Assembly (NCBI RefSeq): GCF_900116405.1
Contig: NZ_FPAQ01000003.1
Span: forward strand, 62,001 to 126,000
Reading direction: 5' to 3'
DNA from: Halomonas saccharevitans
GTDB taxonomy: Bacteria > Pseudomonadota > Gammaproteobacteria > Pseudomonadales > Halomonadaceae
DNA length: 64,000 bases
In this document: piece by piece, positions 1 through 8,711 of the stretch
Layout of the letters: each line of letters begins with the position of its first letter
Position numbering within the stretch: position 1 is the first letter of the stretch
Made by a program: the position numbers and the translations under genes
Notes under the pieces: generated by a model
What the model was told of the DNA's origin: nothing
The model's input: only the letters and a program-made list of their open reading frames with translations
Database searches by the model: none

Positions 1-963
1 CTGGGCTCGCGGCACGAACAGCGCGACCGCCCCGTCGATCAGCTCGTCCAGGTCGAAGGGGCGTGCCTCGAACTCGAGGCGCTGGGCCTCGATCTTGGAG
101 AAATCCAGGATATCGTTGATCAGCTCGAGCAGCCGCTGGGCGCTGTCGTGAATGGTGTCGGCGAAGTGACGCGCCTTCACGGGCAGCGGCTGATCCTGCA
201 GCAGGTCGCTCATGCCGATCACGCCGTTGAGCGGGGTACGGATCTCGTGGCTGACGGTCGCCAGGAACTCCGACTTGGCGCGACTCGACGACTCGGCGCG
301 CTGCGCGGTGACCTCGAGCTCGCGGCTCAGGGTCTCCAGTTCGCGTCGGGCGGCGGCGTTGTCGCGAGACTCGCGGAACAGGAAGACCACTACCAGCGAT
401 GCCGCCAGGCTCATCGCGAGGATCAGCAGCAGCAGCACAACGTAGAGCGTCTGCAGCGCGTGTCGTTCGCCGGTGGTGGCCTCGGCCAGATGGCCATTGA
501 TGGCGATGATCAATCGCTCGGTGACGCCCCCCAGGATCCCCAGTCGCGAGATCAGGTTGCTCCGGGCATCACCGTCGAGGCTCTCCAGGCGGCGCAACTG
601 CTCATCCATGGCGTCGAGATGCGACTCGACCTGCGCCACCAGCTCTCCGGCGATGTCGATCTCGGCGAGCAGCCGGGTGATGTCACCCTCCTTCAGCAGG
701 TTGAGGCGACTGTAGAGAAGCTCCAGACGGATGCGCATGGCCAGCAGCGGCCGCCTTGCAGCCGGATTGGGGCGGGCCATGAAGCTGCGCAGCTCCACGG
801 TGTCCCGATCGAGCTTGTAGGCGTGCCAGACGGCATTGCCGCCCACGCTCTCGGAGAGGGCGTGCTGGCGCCAGGCAACCAGGCCAACCACCACCAGGGC
901 GGCGGCGAAGAACAGCAGGGCGGCGATGGCGCCCAGTTTCAGACGCAGGGGGTAGTGCGGCAT
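1..963 (-). CDS. Sensor histidine kinase, C-terminus cut by window edge
   Basis: Membrane sensor kinase; the first 321 residues are present and the gene runs off the left edge. A transmembrane segment lies at about residues 9-30, a periplasmic region at about 31-172 and a second membrane helix at about 174-196. A short coiled coil leads to the HisKA dimerisation domain. The phosphoacceptor is His239 in the motif [14 protein letters not shown], which is typical of hybrid BarA/ArcB-like kinases. The ATPase domain and any receiver domain are outside the window. It lies 23 bp downstream of the periplasmic protein at 987-1550 on the same strand, so the two are probably co-transcribed and may form one sensory unit. 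The signal is unknown. Confidence 0.88.
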   Translation of the reverse strand, partial: MPHYPLRLKLGAIAALLFFAAALVVVGLVAWRQHALSESVGGNAVWHAYKLDRDTVELRSFMARPNPAARRPLLAMRIRLELLYSRLNLLKEGDITRLLAEIDIAGELVAQVESHLDAMDEQLRRLESLDGDARSNLISRLGILGGVTERLIIAINGHLAEATTGERHALQTLYVVLLLLILAMSLAASLVVVFLFRESRDNAAARRELETLSRELEVTAQRAESSSRAKSEFLATVSHEIRTPLNGVIGMSDLLQDQPLPVKARHFADTIHDSAQRLLELINDILDFSKIEAQRLEFEARPFDLDELIDGAVALFVPRAQ

Positions 964-986
964 CAGGCCTCCTCGCCCGGGGCCCC

Positions 987-1550
987 TCAGGGCACGATGA
1001 TCCGTTCGACGTGCCAGACCGAGCGGAAGCGCACCGCCTCGGTCAAGAGCTCAGGATGCGCATCGAAGGGATAGACGACGAACAGCGGGCCATAGTCGCG
1101 GATGCCCAGCGGCTCGCCGTCGCGGGACATGGCGAGGATCACGTCGTGAGCGTAGAAGTCGGACAGCGGGGCCTGCGCCTCGAAGTCGTTGAGGGCCCGG
1201 ATTTGCAGGGAGTCGCCGTCGGCACCGACGGCCTCGAGCAGAGCCCGGACCAGGGGCCCCTCAAAGCGCCCCTTGTCGCTATGCCAGGGCGTACGGGTCT
1301 CGATGATCCGCGACGGCAGGGCCTCGAGCATGGCGCGATCGAAGTGCGCCTCGTCACCCACGTTGGAACGGGCGATATCACCGCTGAGGGTCAGGATCAC
1401 CCTGCCGGTGGGCTCGGGCAGGGACGCCGGCTGGGCTTGATCTGACGATGACGGGTGGTCCCGGTCGTGGGGGTGAGCCTGGGCGTGAGGCAGCGCGAAC
1501 AGCAGCCACAGCAGCGGTGCCAGCCGGCGAACGATGGATCCGGTCGACAT
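987..1550 (-). CDS. Periplasmic molybdopterin-oxidoreductase-fold protein lacking cysteine
   Basis: A 187-residue secreted protein. Residues 1-25 look like a signal peptide (basic start, Leu-rich core, AQA cleavage site), followed by a His/Ser-rich linker. The rest resembles the sulfite-oxidase-type molybdopterin-binding fold seen in small oxidoreductase-like proteins, for example the segments VILTLSGDI and [11 protein letters not shown]. The mature protein contains no cysteine, so the residue that ligates molybdenum in true sulfite oxidase enzymes is missing and catalysis is unlikely. Its placement immediately before a membrane sensor kinase suggests a ligand-sensing role. That role is inference; the fold call is by pattern only. 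Confidence 0.72.
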   Translation of the reverse strand: MSTGSIVRRLAPLLWLLFALPHAQAHPHDRDHPSSSDQAQPASLPEPTGRVILTLSGDIARSNVGDEAHFDRAMLEALPSRIIETRTPWHSDKGRFEGPLVRALLEAVGADGDSLQIRALNDFEAQAPLSDFYAHDVILAMSRDGEPLGIRDYGPLFVVYPFDAHPELLTEAVRFRSVWHVERIIVP

Positions 1551-1636
1551 GAGCGGGATTCCTGAGACAAGAAGACCGGCACAGAGTACGTCACTCGGCG
1601 TCCGAGGTCAGGACGTGGCGAGCCACAAAGCATGAA

Positions 1637-1652
1637 GGGCGCCAAGGCGCCC
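1637..1652 (-). terminator. Hairpin downstream of DUF2189 gene
   Basis: Inverted repeat GGGCGCC-AA-GGCGCCC. It lies just past the stop codon of the minus-strand gene at 1712-2527 and before the next gene on that strand. There is no clear T-run, so it may be a weak terminator. Confidence 0.4.
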
Positions 1653-1711
1653 CTCCTGTCTGGATGCATGTCATGCCACCGATGCCACTGCCTCCGGCGA
1701 CGAATATCGAC

Positions 1712-2527
1712 TCAGCTTTCCAGTTTCTCGAGCGGTTCGATGCGCACCAGGTCCTCGTAGGCGTGCCAGCTGGCATGGCCCAGTACCGGCAGGATCAGGG
1801 CCAGGCCGATATAGAAGGTCATGACCCCGACCAGCACGCAGCCGGTGAGGATGGCCGCCCACAGCAGCATCGGCCGGAAATTCTTGGCCACCGAGCGGAT
1901 GCTGGCCTCGATGCCCTCCATGAAGGTGAGGTCCTGATCCATCAGGGTGGGGATCGCCACCACGCTGATGGTGAAGGCGCCGAAGGCCAGCACGCCGCCA
2001 ATCGCGGTACCCACCGCCAGCATGATCAGACCGTCGGGGGTGGTCAACAGCGAGGAATAGAGCGTCTCGGGATTGGGTGCCTCGAGGCCGAAGAACAGCG
2101 CAAACAGCAGCGTGGCCAGGCGAATCCAGGCGAGAAAGAAGATCATCATCATCACGCCCATCATCGCCAGCTGTCCGGCGTGCCCCTTCCAGGCGCCGAA
2201 GGCATCACCGAGGTTGGGAACGCGCCCCGCCTCGATCGCCCGGCTGATGCCGTAGGATCCCACCGCCACCAGCGGTCCGAGGAACATGAACCCGGCAATC
2301 AGCGGCAGCAACCAGTGCCACAGCCCCAGCGTGAAGGCGCCGGCGGTGATGGCGATACTCAGCCCCACCCAGAACATGCCGTAGGCAAGGCTGACCGAGG
2401 TGGCCTGGCGAAAATCCTCGAAGCCCGCCGCCAACCAGGCACGTGGCTTGTCCATATCCACTGACCGGATGTTGATCCTGACATTGGGCGCAGCAGTCTT
2501 GTCCTGCTCTCTGGTTGCCGCATTCAT
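1712..2527 (-). CDS. DUF2189 family integral membrane protein
   Basis: About 271 residues. A soluble N-terminus with the motif NVRINIRSVDMDKPRAWL is followed by about six hydrophobic helices, including GYGISRAIEAGR-type loop sequence between helices, matching the DUF2189 cytoplasmic-membrane family. The function of this family is not established. The ATG at 2527 was chosen because AGGGGTG lies at correct spacing upstream; an in-frame ATG at 2620 would add 31 charged residues with no ribosome site. It appears monocistronic, with its own upstream region of over 300 bp shared with the end of the stress-protein gene. Confidence 0.82.
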   Translation of the reverse strand: MNAATREQDKTAAPNVRINIRSVDMDKPRAWLAAGFEDFRQATSVSLAYGMFWVGLSIAITAGAFTLGLWHWLLPLIAGFMFLGPLVAVGSYGISRAIEAGRVPNLGDAFGAWKGHAGQLAMMGVMMMIFFLAWIRLATLLFALFFGLEAPNPETLYSSLLTTPDGLIMLAVGTAIGGVLAFGAFTISVVAIPTLMDQDLTFMEGIEASIRSVAKNFRPMLLWAAILTGCVLVGVMTFYIGLALILPVLGHASWHAYEDLVRIEPLEKLES

Positions 2528-2859
2528 GGTCACACCCCTGTTTCCGCCTTTGGTGTCCCGGTTCTGCCGGGCCGGTTCGGGGCGCATCTCGACGCGTAGC
2601 CGACAGGCGCCCGTCATCACTTAACGCCTAATTAATATAGACGACGACCGCCGTTGACGCAGAACTCGCGGATACGCGCCCCTCAACGCACCGTATCCTC
2701 ACGAGAGCGCGAGTCCAGCTGTCTTGCCCGGAGTCACCACCCGCGCGACGCCACCTTACGCGAACGCCTCCCTTGAGGGAGGCGTTCGCGGGATGCTGCG
2801 CGTTGCCTTGATCGCGATGCCATCAATAACGACGGCATCGCAAGCGGCATGGCGCCCAC
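2528..2859. other. Intergenic region with two hairpins
   Basis: 332 bp without a gene. The left part, including an AT-rich patch at about 2620-2640, is the likely promoter of the DUF2189 gene. The right part holds two inverted repeats downstream of the stress-protein gene: a 15-bp stem at 2759-2790 and an 8-bp stem (GCGATGCC/GGCATCGC) at 2814-2841. No small open reading frame with a convincing start was seen. Confidence 0.6.
2759..2790 (-). terminator. Strong hairpin ending the usp-TRAP operon
   Basis: Perfect 15-bp inverted repeat CGCGAACGCCTCCCT / AGGGAGGCGTTCGCG with a 2-base centre. It lies about 70 bp past the stop of the universal stress protein gene. No T-run follows on the minus strand, so this is a terminator-like or mRNA-stabilising hairpin. 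Confidence 0.55.
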
Positions 2860-3288
2860 TCAGCGCACGATCATCACCGACACCTTCGAGTGATGCACGA
2901 CATGCTCGGCATTTGGGCCGAGCACGTAGTCGACGAACTTGCGCTTGTTGTGGGAGGCCATGACGATCAGGTCGATCTCGAGCTGCTTCCCCGCCTTGAT
3001 GATCGCCTCCCATGGCGAGCCATCGACGATCACGCTCTGGACGGTGATGTCCTCCGGCACGTGCTCACGAATGAACTCGTGCTGGGCCTCGGAGACCGCC
3101 TTGTGCGCCTTCGCGGCGAAGTTCTTGGGGAAGTAGGAGCCCACCAGCGGCATGCGGTAGTCGGGCAGCACCGTCACCACGTGCAGCGAGGCACCGAAGC
3201 TCTGGCACAGCGACAGGGCCGTGGGCAGCGCCTTCTCCCATGACGCCTCCTCGTTGAGATCCACCGGCAACATGATCTTCTGGTACAT
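2860..3288 (-). CDS. Universal stress protein (UspA family)
   Basis: A 142-residue single-domain Usp with the usual start MYQKIMLPVD and the end VSVMIVR. The start at 3288 follows GAAGGAGG at proper distance; an upstream in-frame start would add an unlikely tail. It sits 13 bp after the TRAP permease gene and so is its operon partner. Known precedent: TeaD, a Usp encoded with the ectoine TRAP transporter of Halomonas, modulates transport. The ATP-binding signature G-x2-G-x9-G-S/T is altered here to A111-S-H-N114 and G124-P125. It may therefore bind nucleotide weakly or not at all, which is inference. Confidence 0.9.
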   Translation of the reverse strand: MYQKIMLPVDLNEEASWEKALPTALSLCQSFGASLHVVTVLPDYRMPLVGSYFPKNFAAKAHKAVSEAQHEFIREHVPEDITVQSVIVDGSPWEAIIKAGKQLEIDLIVMASHNKRKFVDYVLGPNAEHVVHHSKVSVMIVR

Positions 3289-3301
3289 GGTTGCGCCTCC
3301 T

Positions 3302-5896
3302 TCAGGCTTGAGCCAGGGCGGCGTCGCGACCACGCCGCCGCCGTTGCAGCATCAGGACCAGGCCGAACACCAGGAAGGCGGGAATCCACATCCACTCCTT
3401 GGTCCAGCGATCCACCGGAGCCAGGACCTGGATAATCTCCTGATCGAAGTCGAAGCCCATGTCGGCGGCCTGACTGCCGTAGGCGACCATGTCGACTACC
3501 GCCTTCTCATCGTCGATGAACAGTTCCAGCCCCAGGTTCTCAAGGCGTTCCTCGCCGGTCTCGCCCTCCGGCACCGGCAGCGTCATGTAGGTGGTCATGG
3601 GATCACCGTAGGCGTCCAGACCCGCTATCTGCAGCCGCAGGGTGGTGTCATCGCTGACGCTACCCAGCGTCTCGACGAACTGCGCTGGAGGGATGTCCTG
3701 GTAGGGATCGTGGATCATGTCCATCCAGAACCCCGGCCGGAACAGCGTGAAGGCCACCAGCAGCAGCAGGATCGACTCGTACCAGCGGCTACGCGTCACC
3801 ATGAAGCCCTGGGTGGCCGCCGCGAAGATCAGCATCGCCACCGTGGCCACCACGAAGATCAGGATCCCCTGCAGCCAGGAGACATCGATCAGCAGCAGAT
3901 CGGTGTTGAAGATGAACAGGAACGGCAGCGCCGCGGTCCGCAGGCTGTAGTAGAAGGCCTGGAAACCGGTGCGGATGGGGTCACCGCCCGACACCGCCGC
4001 CGCGGCGAAGGAGGCCAGGCCCACCGGTGGTGTCACGTCGGCCATGATGCCGAAGTAGAATACGAACAGGTGCACCGCGATCAGCGGCACCAGCAGGCCA
4101 TTCTGCTCGCCCAGCTGGACGATCACCGGGGCCAGCAGCGCCGAGACCACGATGTAGTTGGCGGTGGTGGGCAGACCCATGCCGAGGATCAGGCTGAGCA
4201 CCGCGGTGAGCAGCAGGATCAGCATGAGATTACCCATGGAGAGCACCTCGACCACGTCGGCCAGCACCAGGCCCACGCCGGTCTGGGAGACGGCGCCGAC
4301 GATGATGCCAGCGGTGGCCGTGGCGATGCCGATGCCGATCATGTTGCGCGCACCGGTCACCAGCCCGCTCCACAGATCCAGCAGCCCCTCGCGGATATCC
4401 TTCGCCATGTCGCTACGGCCGCGGAAGATCGAGGTGATCGGGCGCTGGGTGATCATGATGAAGACCATCAGCACCGTGGCCCAGAAGGCCGACAGCCCCG
4501 GCGAGAGGCGCTCTACCATCAGGCACCAGATCAGCACGACGACCGGCAGGATGTACTGCAGGCCGACCATCACCGTGGGGCGCGTCTGCGGCAGGGTATA
4601 GACCGGTTCATTGGGATCGTCGAGCTCGAGCTCGGGGTAGCCGGAGGCCAGCTTCAAGAGCCCTACGTACACCGCCGTCAGGACCACGGCCACCAACCAG
4701 GGGGTGGCATCGCCCATCAAGGGCTTGATCCAGCCCAGGCCGTAATAGACCACCAGGGCCGTGATCATCATCAGCAGCAGGCCGCCGAGGAAGCCGATCA
4801 CCTTGCGCACCAGAGGCTTGGGCGGATTGCTGCTCTGCAGGCCCTGCATGTTGGCCTTCAGGGCCTCGAGGTGCACGATATAGATCAGCGCGATGTAGGA
4901 GATCAGCGCCGGCAGGAAGGCGTGCTTGATCACGTCGACATAGGAGATGCCGACGTACTCGACCATCAGGAAGGCCGCGGCCCCCATCACCGGCGGCATG
5001 ATCTGGCCGTTGACCGAGGAAGCCACCTCCACCGCGCCCGCCTTCTCGGCGGGGAAGCCGACGCGCTTCATCATCGGCACGGTAAAGGTGCCCGTGGTCA
5101 CCACGTTGGCGATCGAGGAGCCGGAGATCAGGCCGGTCATGCCGGAGGCCACCACGGCGGCCTTGGCGGGCCCGCCCTTGTAGTGGCCGAGCAGCGAGAA
5201 GGCGACCTTGATGAAGTAGTTACCCGCGCCCGCCTTGTCGAGCAGGGCGCCGAACAGCACGAACAGGAAGACGAAGCTGGTCGAGACCCCCAGGGCGATG
5301 CCGAAGACCCCCTGGGTGGTCAGCCACTGATGGTTGACCAGGCCGAACAGGCTAACCCCACCGTGAGCCAGAATGCCCGGCATCCAGGGACCGGCGAGGC
5401 TGTAGACGAGAAACACCATGGCCACGATCATCAACGGCGGTCCGAGGGCGCGACGCGTCGCCTCGAGCAGCAGCAGGATGCCGATCACCCCGATGATCAC
5501 ATCCTGCAGGATGGGCGCACCGGGACGCTGAGCCAGCTGTTCGTAAAACATGAACATATAGGCGCCGCAGAAGGCCGCGACCGCCGCCAGCACCCAATCC
5601 TGGATGGGAATGCGGTCTCGCGGCGAGCGTTGCAGCGCCGGGTAGGCCATATAGGCCAGGAAGAGGGCGAATGCCAGATGAATCGATCGGGCCTCGGTGG
5701 CATTGAAGACCCCGAAGCCCAGCATAAAGGGGATCGGCGAGGCGATCCACAGCTGGAAGAGCGACCACACCGCGGCGATGCTGACCAGCAACTTGCCCGG
5801 CATTCCGGCCGGCTTGCGCGCCCCCGAGTCGGTAGAGGCGACCATATCCTCCAGGTCGACCTCGTCACCCGGAGACCTCATCTTGTCCTCGGTCAT
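3302..5896 (-). CDS. TRAP transporter permease, fused DctQ-DctM type (TAXI system)
   Basis: An inner-membrane permease of about 864 residues in which the small (4-helix) and large (12-helix) TRAP subunits are fused, the usual arrangement for TAXI-type TRAP transporters. Recognisable large-subunit sequences include SGSSIANVVTTGTFTVPMM, SSVNGQIMPPVMGAAAF and GMGLPTTANYIVVSAL. A soluble C-terminal extension after about residue 690 is also present. The ATG at 5896 is preferred over a GTG at 5929, which has no ribosome site; the ribosome site for 5896 (AGAGCAGGG) is only moderate. It is downstream of the TAXI binding protein and upstream of usp. The substrate cannot be read from sequence. Confidence 0.93.
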   Translation of the reverse strand: MTEDKMRSPGDEVDLEDMVASTDSGARKPAGMPGKLLVSIAAVWSLFQLWIASPIPFMLGFGVFNATEARSIHLAFALFLAYMAYPALQRSPRDRIPIQDWVLAAVAAFCGAYMFMFYEQLAQRPGAPILQDVIIGVIGILLLLEATRRALGPPLMIVAMVFLVYSLAGPWMPGILAHGGVSLFGLVNHQWLTTQGVFGIALGVSTSFVFLFVLFGALLDKAGAGNYFIKVAFSLLGHYKGGPAKAAVVASGMTGLISGSSIANVVTTGTFTVPMMKRVGFPAEKAGAVEVASSVNGQIMPPVMGAAAFLMVEYVGISYVDVIKHAFLPALISYIALIYIVHLEALKANMQGLQSSNPPKPLVRKVIGFLGGLLLMMITALVVYYGLGWIKPLMGDATPWLVAVVLTAVYVGLLKLASGYPELELDDPNEPVYTLPQTRPTVMVGLQYILPVVVLIWCLMVERLSPGLSAFWATVLMVFIMITQRPITSIFRGRSDMAKDIREGLLDLWSGLVTGARNMIGIGIATATAGIIVGAVSQTGVGLVLADVVEVLSMGNLMLILLLTAVLSLILGMGLPTTANYIVVSALLAPVIVQLGEQNGLLVPLIAVHLFVFYFGIMADVTPPVGLASFAAAAVSGGDPIRTGFQAFYYSLRTAALPFLFIFNTDLLLIDVSWLQGILIFVVATVAMLIFAAATQGFMVTRSRWYESILLLLVAFTLFRPGFWMDMIHDPYQDIPPAQFVETLGSVSDDTTLRLQIAGLDAYGDPMTTYMTLPVPEGETGEERLENLGLELFIDDEKAVVDMVAYGSQAADMGFDFDQEIIQVLAPVDRWTKEWMWIPAFLVFGLVLMLQRRRRGRDAALAQA

Positions 5897-5951
5897 AAGC
5901 GAGCCCTGCTCTAAGTTATCGATTGACACTGGTAATCATTCGTCAGAACCA

Positions 5952-5987
5952 GAGTGCGCGGCCACCTCTCGGGATGACCGCGCACTC
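5952..5987 (-). terminator. Hairpin between TRAP binding protein and permease genes
   Basis: Inverted repeat GAGTGCGCGG/CCGCGCACTC with a 16-base loop. It lies between the binding-protein stop (6022) and the permease start. Such hairpins commonly raise binding-protein over permease expression by partial termination or 3'-end protection. Confidence 0.5.
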
Positions 5988-6021
5988 AACACCTGGATGA
6001 GGTGATCTCAGATGCCGAAGA

Positions 6022-6999
6022 TCACTCGATCCAGCCCTGCTCGCGATAGTAGCGTGCGGCACCCTCATGCAGCGGCGCCGACAGACCGGAGCTGACCATC
6101 TCCTGCGGATCGAGGTTCTCGAAGGCAGGGTGCAGACGCTTGAAGCGGTCGAAATTGTCGAAGATCGCCTTGACCGTCTGGTAGACCACCTCGTCGTCGG
6201 TGTTGCTGTCGGTCACGAAGGTGGCCGCCACGCCGAAGGTGGGCACGTCGTCCGGGTTGCCCTTGTAGAGACCGCCGGGGATGACCGACATGGAGTAGTA
6301 GGGATGCTCCTCGACGATCTGCTCGATGGCCGGCCCATCTAGCGGGACGAGACGCGCATCGACGGTGGTGGTGGCTTCCTGCAGGGAACCGTTGGGGTGA
6401 CCGACCACATAGACCATGGCGTCGATGTTGTTGTCGGACAGGGCCGCGGCCTGCTCGGCGGCGTCCAGCTGGGAGGCCAGGGAGAAGGTATCCATGGTCC
6501 AGCCCTTGGCATCCATGACAACTTCCATGGTGTTGCGCTGGCCGGAGCCCGGGTTGCCGATGTTGACGCGCTTGCCTTCCAGGTCGTCGAGGCCCTCGAT
6601 GCCGGCATCGGCGCGGGCCAGCATGGTCAGCGGCTCGCCGTGGACGCGGAAGACGGCGCGCAGCTCTTCGTAGGCATCACCCTCGAAGTTGCCGGTGCCG
6701 TTGTAGGCCTGGTACTGAACGTCGGACTGCACCACGCCCATGTCCAGCTCGCCGGACTTGATGCCGTTGACGTTGGCCACCGAACCGCCGGTGGAGGGGG
6801 CGTTGCACTTGATGTTCGCGTCTTCCAGACGGTTCACCAGGCGGCAGACGGACTGGCCAACCACGTAGTAGACGCCGGTCTGACCACCGGTACCGATGGT
6901 GATGAACTTCTCGTCCTGGGCCATGGCCGGCGATGCAAACATCGCGGCTCCCAGCAGCGCGCCGGAAAAGGCAGCGGCGGAGAAAGCATGACGTTTCAT
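6022..6999 (-). CDS. TAXI-family TRAP solute-binding protein
   Basis: A 325-residue periplasmic binding protein. The signal peptide covers about residues 1-28 (MKRHAF, hydrophobic core, PAMA-QDE). The mature N-terminus FITIGTGGQTGVYYVVGQ is diagnostic of the TAXI (TRAP-associated extracytoplasmic immunogenic) family, as is the later GNPGSGQRNTMEVVMDA stretch. The ATG at 6999 follows AAGAGGTG; a GTG six bases upstream is less likely. It is the first gene of the operon binding protein-fused permease-usp. TAXI proteins often bind glutamate or other carboxylates, but the ligand here is unknown. Confidence 0.93.
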   Translation of the reverse strand: MKRHAFSAAAFSGALLGAAMFASPAMAQDEKFITIGTGGQTGVYYVVGQSVCRLVNRLEDANIKCNAPSTGGSVANVNGIKSGELDMGVVQSDVQYQAYNGTGNFEGDAYEELRAVFRVHGEPLTMLARADAGIEGLDDLEGKRVNIGNPGSGQRNTMEVVMDAKGWTMDTFSLASQLDAAEQAAALSDNNIDAMVYVVGHPNGSLQEATTTVDARLVPLDGPAIEQIVEEHPYYSMSVIPGGLYKGNPDDVPTFGVAATFVTDSNTDDEVVYQTVKAIFDNFDRFKRLHPAFENLDPQEMVSSGLSAPLHEGAARYYREQGWIE

Positions 7000-7286
7000 G
7001 AACACACCTCTTGTGTTGTGAAAACGGATTCCGTGTAGTGGCGGTCCCGATCCTGAACCGCCAACGGCTCTTAGCCGCTCCCCCCTACTTTAGCGAAAAA
7101 AGCGGTCGTATGATGAGGCCTTTTTGCTTACGAGGGAGTCTAGACACAGCGTAGATCACGCGAGCGTTAATTTTTCGCGGCGCTGTCCACGTAGCGGCGG
7201 CGAGACGTTCTCACGAATAGACTGAGATGAGGATCGAAAAGCAGTGGCCTGGATCCCGAATGCCAGGCCTCGCCACAGGAGACACC

Positions 7287-8111
7287 ATGCAGATACTCGC
7301 CGGTCAGATCAGCATTCCGACGACGCGTTGTCGCGCCGACCAGCTCAGTCACCTGAGCCGGTTGGCGGAGCGTATGCACGCGGCCTGTGATGATGGCGTG
7401 CCGGATCTGATCGTGCTGCCCGAGCTCGCCGCCCAGGAATACAGCGACGACGCCTTCGACTGCCTCGCGGCGCTGGATGACGATCTCGGCGGCCCGGTGG
7501 TCCAGGCCTTCGCCGAGCTGGCCCGGGAACTGGGCACCGCCATCGCCTTCGGCATGGCGCGCCGCGCGGGCGGCCGCCGCCATATCAGCCAGGTGCTGGT
7601 CAGCCCCGACGGCCGCCTGGCCGGCGTCTACGACAAGCTCCACTGCGCCCAGTTCGGAGCCTCGGGCGAGGCGGCCCACTTCTCGCCCGGCGAGCAGCTG
7701 CTGGTCACCGAGATCGCCGGCTGGCGGGTCGGCGTGGTCATCTGCTACGACCTGCGCTTCCCGGAGCTGGCGCGGCGCCTGGCCACTGAGGGGGTCGAGC
7801 TGATCCTGCATCCGGTCGCCTTCACCCACGACTTCAGCTTCGCCAGCTGGCACGCCTTCGTCACCACCCGCGCCATGGAGAACCAGCTCTACTGGCTGAG
7901 CCTGAATCGCGCCGGCGCCGAGTGGGGCCGGTCGCTGTTCTGCCCGCCGCTGGTCGACGACGACCACCCCGCCCTTACCTTCGGCACCGGCGAGGAGTGG
8001 CAGCGACTTACCCTGGACAAGGCGGCGCTTCGCGAGGCGCGCCGCCGCCTGCCGCTGGGCAAGGACCGTCGGGCGGACCTTGATGCCCTGCCGCTGTGGA
8101 CACCAGACTGA
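7287..8111 (+). CDS. Carbon-nitrogen hydrolase (nitrilase superfamily)
   Basis: A 274-residue soluble amidohydrolase. The complete catalytic triad of the superfamily is visible: Glu46 (LPELAA), Lys117 (YDKLHC) and Cys153 (VICYDLRFPE). Its overall form resembles omega-amidase/Nit2-like and related small-amide hydrolases. The start at 7287 is supported by AGGAG; the longer in-frame ATG at 7227 would add a non-homologous tail. It is followed 30 bp later by a macro-domain gene on the same strand. The actual amide substrate is unknown. Confidence 0.9.
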   Translation: MQILAGQISIPTTRCRADQLSHLSRLAERMHAACDDGVPDLIVLPELAAQEYSDDAFDCLAALDDDLGGPVVQAFAELARELGTAIAFGMARRAGGRRHISQVLVSPDGRLAGVYDKLHCAQFGASGEAAHFSPGEQLLVTEIAGWRVGVVICYDLRFPELARRLATEGVELILHPVAFTHDFSFASWHAFVTTRAMENQLYWLSLNRAGAEWGRSLFCPPLVDDDHPALTFGTGEEWQRLTLDKAALREARRRLPLGKDRRADLDALPLWTPD

Positions 8112-8141
8112 GAAGAGGCCAGGCAACGAAGGAGTGCCGCC

Positions 8142-8681
8142 ATGACTGAGCGCATCGAATGCCAACAGGGCGATATCGCCCGCCAGGACGATATCGATAC
8201 CGTGGTCAATGCCGCCAACGCCCAGCTGAGAAGCGGCGGCGGCGTGGCCGGCGCCCTGCACCGGGCCGCCGGCCCCGAACTCGCCGAGGCGTGCCGGCCG
8301 CTGGCGCCGATCCGCCCCGGCCAGGCGGTGATCACCGGGGCCTTCGCGCTGCCCAACCGTCGCGTGATCCACTGCCTGGGGCCGGTCTATGGCGTCGACG
8401 AGCCCGCCGACGAATTGCTCGCGGCCTGCTACCGCCATGCCCTGGCGCTGGCCGAGCGCCACGGGGTCCGCTCGATCGCCTTCCCGGCCCTCTCCGCCGG
8501 GGCCTTCGGCTATCCGCCGGCCGAGGCGGCGCGCATCGCGATCTCGACGGTGCTCACCACCCTGCCCCGCTGCCCCGGCATCGAGCGCGTGCGCTTCGTG
8601 CTCTTCGACGCCACCAGCCGGGACCTGCATCGGCGCACCCTGGCCACCCTGCAGGATGGCCAGGCCCCGCACGACGGCTGA
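8142..8681 (+). CDS. Macro-domain protein (O-acetyl-ADP-ribose deacetylase-like)
   Basis: A 179-residue macro domain with the ADP-ribose-binding signatures VVNAANAQLRSGGGVAGALH near the N-terminus and FPALSAGAFGYPPAEAA in the second half, as in YmdB-type deacetylases. It probably removes acetyl or ADP-ribosyl groups from ADP-ribose derivatives. The start ATG follows AAGGAGTG. It is probably co-transcribed with the upstream nitrilase-family gene and converges on the TRAP operon that ends at 8712. Confidence 0.92.
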   Translation: MTERIECQQGDIARQDDIDTVVNAANAQLRSGGGVAGALHRAAGPELAEACRPLAPIRPGQAVITGAFALPNRRVIHCLGPVYGVDEPADELLAACYRHALALAERHGVRSIAFPALSAGAFGYPPAEAARIAISTVLTTLPRCPGIERVRFVLFDATSRDLHRRTLATLQDGQAPHDG

Positions 8682-8711
8682 GCGCCGCGGCCCCTGCTAC
8701 GCGCCCCTGGC

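Noticed and set aside
3221..5914. 897-residue plus-strand open frame opposite the TRAP permease
   Set aside because: Its translation is rich in His, Gln, Arg and Gly without domain pattern, and it mirrors a minus-strand gene with clear TRAP motifs; it is an antisense shadow of high-GC coding DNA.
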